Source of the DNA: Azospirillum thiophilum
GTDB taxonomy: Bacteria; Pseudomonadota; Alphaproteobacteria; Azospirillales; Azospirillaceae
DNA: 64,000 nucleotides
Direction: 5' to 3'
Assembly (NCBI RefSeq): GCF_001305595.1
Contig: NZ_CP012403.1
Span: 704,501-768,500 of the forward strand
Position 1 is the stretch's first letter. The number at the start of each line of letters is the position of its first letter. The notes below the pieces were generated by a model that saw nothing but the letters and a program-made list of their open reading frames with translations, was not told where the DNA came from and ran no database searches. This document shows positions 46,301 through 50,206 of the stretch, piece after piece. The position numbers and the translations under genes were made by a program.

Positions 46301-49191
46301 TCGATGTGACCGGTTTCGCCATGGATCTGGAGGTGTCGGTCGGTGAGGAGCTGGAGGTCAAGTTCATCCACCGCCGGGACCTGATAGACGGCGACCTGTG
46401 TGACCGTATCCGAGGCCATTTCGAGACGCTTCTGTTGGGGCTTGCCGCCGATGCCGGCCGCCGGGTTGGAGAGGTGCCGCTGCTGACGGCTGAGGAGCAG
46501 GCTCGGTTCGCGTCGTGGAACGCGCCGGTTGCCGCCGAAGCGTTCGAGCCGGTGCACCAGCGCATCGCCGCGGTCGCCGCCGCCTTTGCCGGCCGGCCGG
46601 CGGTGATCGACGGCGGTCCCGATGGGGCTGTCCTCGGCTTCGCCGCGCTCGACCGCCGGGCCAATGCCCTTGCATGCCGGCTGGCCGCGGCCGGCGTCGG
46701 GCCGGAGGTCCGCGTCGGCGTCGCCCTGCCGCGCGGCCCCGGCATGATCGTCGCCCTGCTGGCGGTGCTCAAGGCCGGCGGCGCCTATGTTCCGCTCGAC
46801 GCCGCCTATCCGCGCGAGCGCCTCGCCTACCTGATCGGGGATGCCGGCATCGCCCTGCTGCTGACCGACGGCAGCCTCGCCGACCGGCTGCCGGTGCCGG
46901 ACGGGCTGCCCAGCCTGCTGCTCGACCGCCTGCCGGCGGAGGAGGCCGACGCCCCGCCGCCGGTGGCGGTGCTGCCCGGCAGCCTCGCCTATGTCATCTA
47001 CACCTCCGGCTCCACCGGGCTGCCCAAGGGGGTTGCGGTGGCGCATGGCCCGCTCGCCATGCATTGCCGGGCCATCGGCGCGCTCTATGCCATGACCCCG
47101 CAGGATTGCGAGCTGCATTTCATGTCCTTCGCCTTCGACGGCGCGCATGAACGCTGGCTGACCGCGCTGACCCATGGCAGCCGCCTGCTGGTCCGCGACG
47201 ACAGCCTGTGGACGCCGGAGCAGACCTACACGGCGATGCACCGGCATGGCGTGACGGTGGCGGCCTTCCCGCCGGTGTACCTGCAGCAGCTGGCCGAGCA
47301 TGCAAGGCGGGAGCAGGCGGACCACGGGACCGCGCCGCCGCCGGTGCGGGTCTACTGCTTCGGCGGCGACGCGGTGGGGGAGGCGGCCTTCGAGCTTGCC
47401 AAGGAGGCCCTGCAGCCGCAGCACATCATCAACGGCTACGGCCCGACCGAGACGGTGGTGACGCCGCTGATCTGGAAGGCGGGGCGGGAGGACCATTGCG
47501 GTGCGGCCTATGCGCCGATCGGCCTGCGGGTGGGCAACCGCAGCACCCATGTCCTGGACGGCGACCTGGCCCCGGTTCCGCTGGGGGTGGTGGGGGAGCT
47601 GTATCTCGGCGGGTCCGGGCTGGCGCGCGGCTACCTGAACCGCCCGGGCCTGACGGCGGAGCGCTTCGTGGCCGATCCGTTCGCCGGGGACGGCGGCCGG
47701 CTCTACCGCACCGGCGACCTCGTGCGCCAGCGGGTGGACGGGGTGATCGAGTATGTCGGCCGCATCGACCATCAGGTGAAGATCCGCGGCTTCCGCATCG
47801 AACTGGGCGAGGTGGAGGCCCGGCTGCGGGCGCAGGAGGGTGTGCGCGAGGTGGCGGTGGTCGCGCGGGACGGCGGCACCGGCAAGCGGCTGGTCGGCTA
47901 TGTCGTGCCGGCGGCTCGGACGGATGACGGCTTCGTCGAGCGGCTGCGTGCCGGGCTGAAGGCGGCGCTGCCGGACTACATGGTTCCGGCCCATATCCTG
48001 GTGCTGGAGCGGCTGCCGCTGACCCCCAACGGCAAGCTCGACCGCAAGGCCCTGCCGGAGCCGGAGGTGGTCTCGTCGGCGGCCCAGGTGGCTCCGCGCA
48101 GCGAGGCCGAGCGCGCCCTGGCGGCGCTGTGGTGCGAGCTGCTGCGGCTGGAGAGCGTCGGCGTCACTGACAATTTCTTCGAGCTGGGCGGCGACTCCAT
48201 CCTCTCCATCCAGCTGGTGACCCGTGCACGGGCGCTGAAGCCGCTGGGAGTGTCCTTCAAGCTGCGCGACCTGATCCGCAAGCCGACCATCGCCGAACTG
48301 GCCGGCACGGCTGCGGGGGCGACGGCGTCGCAGGCCCGGCATTCGCCGATCCTGGCGCTGAACCGGCAGATGGCCGGGCAGCCGCCGCTGGTCTGCGTCC
48401 ATGCCGGCTTCGGTACGGTCTTCGATTATGAACCGCTGGCCCGTCGCCTGGAGGGCCGGCGGGGCGTGCTGGCGATCCAGTCGCGCATGCTGCTCGATCC
48501 GGCATGGCGGGACCGTTCGCTGGAGGAGATGGCGCGCGACTATGTCGACCTGCTACGCGAACGGCAGCCGCAAGGCCCCTATGACCTGCTCGGCTGGTCG
48601 CTGGGGGGAACGCTTGCCGCGCTGATGGCCGCCGAGCTGGAGCGCCGGGGCGAGGTCGTGCGGCAGCTTGCCCTGCTCGATCCCTTCGTGCCATCGCCGG
48701 ACATCCGTGAGCGCGGGTTGGGTGACTGGCGCGACGATCTGGCCGGCTTTCTGTCGGTGATGCTGCCGGGGGCGGCTTTTGTCCGGCCCGGGGCGGAAAT
48801 GGAAGATGCCGATGCGATTCGAAGCGTCATCTCGCAGGCGTTCGATCACCCCCGTACCGGCGGCACCGAGGGATTGGGGGCCGTGATGGGAGCGGAGGAT
48901 CTCACCCAGGCCTTCCTGACCGCCCGCCATCTGAAGCGGCTGTCCGGAGCCCTGCCTGCCTGCCGGCCGGTTGCCGCCGCTGTGCTGAGTTGGTGGATCG
49001 CCGGCCGCGATGCCGATCGGCTGCGTATGGAGGTGCAGCTCGGCGGACGCCCGCTGCCCTGGCGGACGCTCGGCTGCGGTCATTTCGAGGCGCCGCGCGA
49101 CGAGGGCTTTTTGGACGGCTTTCTGGACGAGGGCTTTCCGGCGGCACGGCCCGACGCCACGACCACCAACCTAGCGGATGCCGCGGAATGA
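31378..49191 (+). CDS. NRPS 4: four modules, C-A(x)-T-E / C-A(Ala)-T-E / C-A(Ser)-T-E / C-A(x)-T-TE
   Basis: 5937 residues, one open frame of 17.8 kb. Module 1: C (HHIASDG 182), A (IYTSGSTG 658), T Ser1058, E (HHLVVDG 1236). Module 2: C (HHILLDG 1710), A (2188), T Ser2571, E (2749). Module 3: C (3223), A (3687), T Ser4083, E (4261). Module 4: C (HHLLLDG 4738), A (5207), T Ser5607, thioesterase Ser5741 in GWSLGG. Codes: modules 1 and 4 D-G-E-A-C-G-G-V-T (not assigned; Glu in the pocket suggests an ornithine-like basic residue), module 2 D-L-W-N-N-A-L-T-Y (Ala), module 3 D-V-W-H-V-S-L-I-D (Ser). The first C lacks the donor-D opening, fitting L-configured X5 from NRPS 3; the other three follow E domains. 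The TE releases or cyclises the product. ATG 31378 is preceded by a weak GGGA site. Confidence 0.95.
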   Translation: MVAQDSVDLVRRFIGLPVEKRKLFWRAMRDEAVDLSLLPIPADLAPATEAPLSHAQRRMWALWKLDPASGANNIFSATRLAGDLDRAALSRAFGLLLRRHAALRTVFRQGDGEPVQTILDEADFRLAVDDLGHLPADEREQAARRLMEEEAQAPFDLETGPLLRARLLRLAEQDHRLLVTMHHIASDGWSMAVLIREFAELYRAIRQGGRVDLPPPPIRYADYALWQKNLLGAGEAERQLAFWLDRLGGDRAPLELPSDRPRPARQSHRGALLRFTLDAELAGRLRAFARERDVTLFMLLLSAFSLLLHRHSGQGDIAIGVPVANRDRAECEAVVGFFVNTQVLRLRIDGRDRVADLLAQIRQTALEAQANQDLPFEQLLEALRLERSLSYNPLFQVMFNHQRRDGRAFSAMDGLRVEPMALDSAVASYDLTLDTVEEEGGGIEASFTYATDLYDHDRIDRLRRHFETLLSGLAGDAGRRLGEVPLLTADERARFASWNAPVAAEAFEPVHQRIAAVAAAFAGRPAVIDGGPDGSALGFAALDRRANALACRLAAAGVGPEVRVGVALPRGPGMIVALLAVLKAGGAYVPLDAAYPRERLAYLIGDAGIALLLTDSSLADRLPVPDGLPSLLLDRLPAEEADAPPPVAVLPGSLAYVIYTSGSTGLPKGVAVAHGPLAMHCRAIGALYAMSPQDCELHFMSFAFDGAHERWLTALTHGSRLLVRDDSLWTPEQTYTAMHRHGVTVAAFPPVYLQQLAEHARREQADHGTAPPPVRVYCFGGDAVGEAAFELAKEALQPQHIINGYGPTETVVTPLIWKAGREDHCGAAYAPIGLRVGNRSTHVLDGDLAPVPLGVVGELYLGGSGLARGYLNRPGLTAERFVADPFAGDGGRLYRTGDLVRQRVDGVIEYVGRIDHQVKIRGFRIELGEVEARLRAQEGVREAAVVARDGSSGKRLVGYVVPAARTDDGFVERLRAGLKAALPDYMVPSHILVLERLPLTPNGKLDRKALPEPEVVSSAAQVAPRSEAERALAALWCELLRLESVGVTDNFFELGGDSILSIQLVSRARRHGLSFTPRDVFEHQTLEALARAARSDTTAAPTAEQGLVTGALALTPIQRWFFEEPIPNRSHWNQSVLLRPRRPVDPALLERALAALVAHHDALRLVFATDGRAEHLAPAALPPLLWHRSAADATAQERLCEEAQRSLELEHGPLLRALLVERADDGGGQRLLLAIHHLVVDGVSWRVLLEDLQLACTQLERGGPVALAAKTASFQSWGEALRSHAASEALRNELSWWRDSLGDAPAGLPGVTGPVPADALTVAKSAVARTRLDAGWTKRLLSSAPAAYRTRVNDLLLTALARVLCRWSGAGSALVQLEGHGREELVAGMDLSRSVGWFTTAYPVHLRPGEEPGAAIRAVKEQLRAVPANGLGYGVLRHLGDAESQAVLRALPEARVTFNYLGQFDGSFDAQARFVPADEPAGSSQDADAPLGNWLTLNGQVYDGELVFDWSYSRSVLASPVVEGLAAAYAEELRALVAHCEVSAGGLTPSDVPLAGLTQGQLDALTLPARELEDLYPLTPMQQGMLFHALYEPGGDAYINQMRVDVEGLEVARFHAAWQGALDAHDSLRAGFLWDGLDQPLQAVMRKVAVPLRVEDWRDDPDAAARVDALAAAERQAGFDLAAPPLLRLAVVRTGGERGGERHHVILTSHHILLDGWSSSQLLGEVLQRYAGHAPAADGGRFRDHVAWLQGRDRAASEAFWRARIADLEQPTRIVSLLPSGSQADSLQDREGQGEHRCVFTVEETRRLTDLARHCDVTLNTVMQAAWAVLLRQHGGQDTVAFGTTVSGRPADLPGVEHRLGLFINTLPVILTPHPAMQVADWLRTVQRRNLDLREHEHTPLADIQHWSGQTASGDAGGALFDSLLVFESYPVAEALRQGSPDGLRFSPVIGYERTSYPLTIAIMPAIMPGDRLELHHRYDLAHLTEPAVVGVAGHLRRLLLAMADAPDRPLGALSGLDTTDRDRIPGAWNRPEPMDATPLPRLFEAQAARTPDATAVIAGTRSLSYADLNRQANRLAHRLRALGVAPGVPVAIMLERTEVLPTGLLAILKAGGAYVPLDPDYPADRVAYMLADSQAALVLTQRSLLPRLPVCEGLRVVALDDPALDLEHGPEDDPRPVNRAEDAAYVIYTSGSTGRPKGVVIEHRNASALIDWALRLYRPEQLQGVLASTSVCFDLSVWEFFVTLSAGGHVVMADNALALPDLPARDRVRLINTVPSAIAGLLRSGGIPPGVRTVNLAGEPLAQSLVDDLYAAGIADVYDLYGPSEDTTYSTVTRREAGGRANIGRPIDGTCGYVLDGDLTPVPLGVVGELYLGGSGLARGYLNRPGLTAERFVADPFSAEGGRLYRTGDLVRQRGDGVIEYVGRIDHQVKIRGFRIELGEVEARLRAQEGVREAVVVARDGNSGKRLVGYVVPVGKEAGGGLVERLRAGLKAALPDYMVPSHILVLERLPLTPNGKLDRKALPEPEVVSSAAQVAPRSEAERALAALWCELLRLESVGVTDNFFELGGDSILSIQLVSRARRHGLSFTPRDVFEHQTLEALARAARSDTTAAPTAEQGLVTGALALTPIQRWFFEEPIPNRSHWNQSVLLRLRRPVDPGLLERALAALVAHHDALRLVFATDGRAEHLAPAALPPLLWHRSAADAAAQERLCEEAQRSLELEHGPLLRALLVERADDGGGQRLLLAIHHLVVDGVSWRVLLEDLQLACTQLERGGPVALAAKTASFQSWGEALRSHAASEALKAELGWWCDSLGDAPAGLPGVTGPVPADALTVAKSAVARTRLDAGWTKRLLSSAPAAYRTRVNDLLLTALARVLCRWSGAGSALVQLEGHGREELVAGMDLSRSVGWFTTAYPVHLRPGEEPGAAIRAVKEQLRAVPANGLGYGVLRHLGDAESQAVLRALPEARVTFNYLGQFDGSFDAEARFVPADEPAGSSQDADAPLGNWLTLNGQVYDGELVFDWSYSRSVLASPVVEGLAAAYAEELRALVAHCEVSAGGLTPSDVPLAGLTQAQLDALALPVRELEDLYPLTPMQQGMLFHALYEPGGDAYINQMRVDVEGLEVARFHAAWQGALDAHDSLRAGFLWDGLEQPLQAVMRKAAVPLRLEDWGDDPEAAARVDALAAAERQAGFDLAAPPLLRLAVVRTGGERGGERHHVILTSHHILLDGWSSSQLLGEVLQRYAGHAPAADGGRFRDHVAWLQGRDRAASEAFWRARIADLEQPTRIATGQSDAGQGHGTLELVFDEREALRLTRFARQNQVTLNTLVQAAWLLLLHRRTGQGTVATGVTVSGRPAELPGIERQVGLFINTLPLVGTPHPALAVSEWLTDLQARNLEMREHEHTALADIQRWSGHGGEMLFDSLLVFENYPLSEALGRGETGGLRFGVPQNHELTSVPLTLLMGAGERLMLTFSHWRDRIGDEEVRQLAAQTRWFLLALSGDAGRRLGEIGLLDEEGSLSFAGWNASRDEGLTSGPLVPELISGQAGVHGGLPAVSFGGRTLSYAELEAQANRLAHRLQALGVGPEVTVGVAAERSLELVVGLLAVMKAGGAYLPLDPELPPARLKAMAADGGIALLLTQSHLAGRLGGGVVPQAVRLLLLDAEDTAGLPDTPPVSGLRPDNLAYLIYTSGSTGTPKGAGNSHGALLNRLAWMQKAYGLAPGERVLQKTPFGFDVSVWEFFWPLMVGAHLVVAAPGEHRDAARLVALIREQSIDTLHFVPSMLQAFLEEPGVEQCTCLRRVVCSGEALPAALQDRLFARLPGVGLYNLYGPTEAAIDVSHWTCRSGGAGEAGAGGGVPIGVAIDNLRLYVLDECLNPLPAGAVGELYIAGAGLARGYHRRAGLTAERFVADPFAGDGGRMYRTGDLARRRGDGVIEYVGRIDHQVKIRGLRIELGEIEAALRGHPAVRDAVVVARDGSSGKRLVGYVAADAEAELPRRLREHLGRDLPDYMVPAHILVLERLPLTPNGKLDRKALPEPEAASSAVQVAPRSEAERALAALWCELLRLESVGVTDNFFELGGDSILSIQLVSRARHHGLSFTPRDVFEHQTLEALARAARSDTTAAPTAEQGLVTGALALTPIQRWFFEEPIPNRSHWNQSVLLRLRRPVDPGLLERALAALVAHHDALRLVFATDGRAEHLAPAALPPLLWHRSAADATAQERLCEEAQRCLELEHGPLLRALLVERADDGGGQRLLLAIHHLVVDGVSWRVLLEDLQLACTQLERGGPVALAAKTASFQSWGEALRSHAVSEALRNELSWWRDSLGDAPAGLPGVTGPVPADALTVAKSAVARTRLDAGWTKRLLSSAPAAYRTRVNDLLLTALARVLCRWSGAGSALVQLEGHGREELVAGMDLSRSVGWFTTAYPVHLRPGEEPGAAIRAVKEQLRAVPANGLGYGVLRHLGDAESQAVLRALPEARVTFNYLGQFDGSFDAQARFVPADEPAGARLDPDAPLGNWLGIDGRVYDGELVFDWSYSRSVLAAPVVEGLAAAYAEELRALVAHCEDSAGGLTPSDVPLAGLTQGQLDTLALPARELEDLYPLSPMQQGMLFHALEGAAEGETPYVTQLAVEVEGLEEERFAAAWAWVTARHAVLRTGFLWGGALSTPLQAVWERVPDAVSVLDWREIGLAGDALEEALGRLAREERARGFELGRPPLQRVLLVRLGQGRHRLVWTSHHLLLDGWSSARLVAEALGRYRGAAVTGAPGRYRDYIAWLCRQDAAASERFWRGRLSGLEAPTLLAASLPCRHPQAGHGVVRLRLDGGATQRLQGFAQAQRVTLSTLVQGAWALLLQRYGGQETVAFGATVSGRPAELAGVEETLGLFINTLPVVERPPSGERVGEWLRGLQRRNLELREHEHTPLHEVQRWAGASLGTSGGARALFDSIVVFENYPVDEAIRDQTDDSLRFGATDRVDVTGFAMDLEVSVGEELEVKFIHRRDLIDGDLCDRIRGHFETLLLGLAADAGRRVGEVPLLTAEEQARFASWNAPVAAEAFEPVHQRIAAVAAAFAGRPAVIDGGPDGAVLGFAALDRRANALACRLAAAGVGPEVRVGVALPRGPGMIVALLAVLKAGGAYVPLDAAYPRERLAYLIGDAGIALLLTDGSLADRLPVPDGLPSLLLDRLPAEEADAPPPVAVLPGSLAYVIYTSGSTGLPKGVAVAHGPLAMHCRAIGALYAMTPQDCELHFMSFAFDGAHERWLTALTHGSRLLVRDDSLWTPEQTYTAMHRHGVTVAAFPPVYLQQLAEHARREQADHGTAPPPVRVYCFGGDAVGEAAFELAKEALQPQHIINGYGPTETVVTPLIWKAGREDHCGAAYAPIGLRVGNRSTHVLDGDLAPVPLGVVGELYLGGSGLARGYLNRPGLTAERFVADPFAGDGGRLYRTGDLVRQRVDGVIEYVGRIDHQVKIRGFRIELGEVEARLRAQEGVREVAVVARDGGTGKRLVGYVVPAARTDDGFVERLRAGLKAALPDYMVPAHILVLERLPLTPNGKLDRKALPEPEVVSSAAQVAPRSEAERALAALWCELLRLESVGVTDNFFELGGDSILSIQLVTRARALKPLGVSFKLRDLIRKPTIAELAGTAAGATASQARHSPILALNRQMAGQPPLVCVHAGFGTVFDYEPLARRLEGRRGVLAIQSRMLLDPAWRDRSLEEMARDYVDLLRERQPQGPYDLLGWSLGGTLAALMAAELERRGEVVRQLALLDPFVPSPDIRERGLGDWRDDLAGFLSVMLPGAAFVRPGAEMEDADAIRSVISQAFDHPRTGGTEGLGAVMGAEDLTQAFLTARHLKRLSGALPACRPVAAAVLSWWIAGRDADRLRMEVQLGGRPLPWRTLGCGHFEAPRDEGFLDGFLDEGFPAARPDATTTNLADAAE
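32769..34571 (+). repeat. Repeat X, copy 1: whole adenylation domain (NRPS 4 module 1)
   Basis: 1.8 kb, from the C-A linker to the phosphopantetheine site of the carrier, matching 46416..48218 without net gaps (offset 13,647). It contains the DGEACGGVT code, so modules 1 and 4 should select the same monomer. Confidence 0.9.
34438..36146 (+). repeat. Repeat E, copy 2: carrier plus epimerisation domain (NRPS 4 module 1)
   Basis: Nearly identical to the copies at 23257, 38977 and 43513. With copy 3 it belongs to a longer repeat: 33904..36700 matches 38440..41239, covering the C-terminal half of the adenylation domain, carrier, E and most of the following condensation domain. Confidence 0.9.
38977..40685 (+). 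repeat. Repeat E, copy 3: carrier plus epimerisation domain (NRPS 4 module 2)
   Basis: Third copy. It lies inside the longer 38440..41239 segment that repeats 33904..36700 with one extra codon near 38810. Upstream of 38440 the sequence (the alanine-selecting part of the adenylation domain) is unrelated to module 1 at the DNA level. Confidence 0.9.
41983..43498 (+). repeat. Repeat S, copy 2: Ser adenylation domain of NRPS 4 module 3
   Basis: Partner of 18329..19844. The flanks differ sharply at both ends: upstream is a unique condensation-domain tail, and downstream the sequence joins the carrier-E repeat instead of the NRPS 2 carrier. The edges therefore mark recombination points between domains. 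Confidence 0.9.
43513..45221 (+). repeat. Repeat E, copy 4: carrier plus epimerisation domain (NRPS 4 module 3)
   Basis: Fourth copy. The match with copy 1 goes on to 46286 (equivalent to 26027 in NRPS 3), so a whole carrier-E-condensation block of about 2.77 kb is shared between NRPS 3 and NRPS 4. Divergence is abrupt after 46286, in the C-to-A linker. Confidence 0.9.
46416..48218 (+). repeat. Repeat X, copy 2: whole adenylation domain (NRPS 4 module 4)
   Basis: Partner of 32769..34571. The match ends just after the carrier serine, where module 4 switches to a different carrier second half (RALKPLGVSFKLRDL) that leads into the thioesterase. Confidence 0.9.
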
Positions 49192-49222
49192 GCGCGCCCA
49201 TCCGGACCGGGAGCACCAATCG

Positions 49223-50200
49223 ATGCCTGTGAACCCCGATATCGCCGCCTTCCTCGCGCTCGCTGCGGGTGGACGGGAGGATGGCAGGGTGAAACCGATG
49301 CACGCCCTGCCGCCGGCGGAGGCCCGGCTGGCCTTCGAGCGGACCTCCCGCATGATGGATCCCGGCGGCGAGCCGGTCGGGCGGGTGGAGGACCTGTCCA
49401 TCCCGGCCCGCGACGGCGCCGTCCTGCCGGCCCGCCTCTATGCCGCGGACCCGGCCGCTGCGGTGCCGGCACCGGTGCTGCTCTTCTTCCATGGCGGCGG
49501 CTATGTCGTCGGTAGCCTGGAGTCCCATGACGGGCTTTGCCGGGCGATCGCGTCGAAGAGCGGGGTTGCGGTCCTCTCGGTGGGCTACCGGCTGGCCCCG
49601 GAGCACCGCTTTCCCACGGCCTTCGACGATGCGCTGGATGCGCTGGACTGGCTTGGCAGGACCGGCGCCGGTCTGGGGCTCGACAGTGGCCGGCTGGCGG
49701 TGGGGGGCGACAGCGTCGGCGGCAGCCTGGCGGCGGCGATCAGCCTGCGGGCCGCCACCGATCCCGGCCTGCCGCGCCCGCGGCTCCAGGTGCTGATCTA
49801 TCCGGTGACCGATGCCACCGCCGATACCGCTTCGCTGCACCGCTATGGCGAAGGGCATCTGCTGGAGCGGGCGACGCTGGACTGGTTCTATCGCCAGTAT
49901 TCCCGCGAGGAGGCCGACCGGCGGGACGGGCGCTTCTCGCCATTGCTGGCGGAGCTTCCGCCCGGTGTCGCGTCATCCCTGGCGCCGGTACTGCTCGTGC
50001 TGGCCGAATGCGATCCTCTGGTCGATGAGGGGATCGCATTCGGGCGCAAGCTGGCGGCGGCCGGCGTGGACATCGATGTGCGGGTCCATGCCGGCATGAC
50101 CCACGACTTCCTGCGGATGGGCGCCCTGGTGGACGAGGCGGAGGAGGCGCAGGATCTCATCGCCGATGCCTTGGTCCGGTATCTGGGAGCGTCCGGCTGA
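49223..50200 (+). CDS. Alpha/beta hydrolase of the HSL (hormone-sensitive lipase-like) family
   Basis: A 325-residue esterase-type protein. The oxyanion HGGG motif begins at His90 (FFHGGGYVVG), the nucleophile is Ser164 in GDSVGG, and the acid and base are Asp264 (ECDPLVDEG) and His294 (GMTHDF), the full HSL-family set. ATG 49223 gives the usual family N-terminus; another in-frame ATG at 49178 would overlap the NRPS 4 stop by 14 bases and add 15 residues. It has no obvious signal peptide, so it should act in the cytoplasm. Position directly after the NRPS suggests a role with this siderophore, for example hydrolysing an ester or lactone form to free iron or trimming the acyl tail, but the substrate is not shown by the sequence. 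Confidence 0.85.
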   Translation: MPVNPDIAAFLALAAGGREDGRVKPMHALPPAEARLAFERTSRMMDPGGEPVGRVEDLSIPARDGAVLPARLYAADPAAAVPAPVLLFFHGGGYVVGSLESHDGLCRAIASKSGVAVLSVGYRLAPEHRFPTAFDDALDALDWLGRTGAGLGLDSGRLAVGGDSVGGSLAAAISLRAATDPGLPRPRLQVLIYPVTDATADTASLHRYGEGHLLERATLDWFYRQYSREEADRRDGRFSPLLAELPPGVASSLAPVLLVLAECDPLVDEGIAFGRKLAAAGVDIDVRVHAGMTHDFLRMGALVDEAEEAQDLIADALVRYLGASG

Positions 50201-50206
50201 CCGTCG

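Noticed and set aside
38713..48402. Antisense open frame of over 3200 codons opposite NRPS 4, and similar ones at 19750..26139 and 31009..38127
   Set aside because: Same cause; their internal repetition simply mirrors the NRPS repeats on the other strand. No ribosome site or domain supports them.
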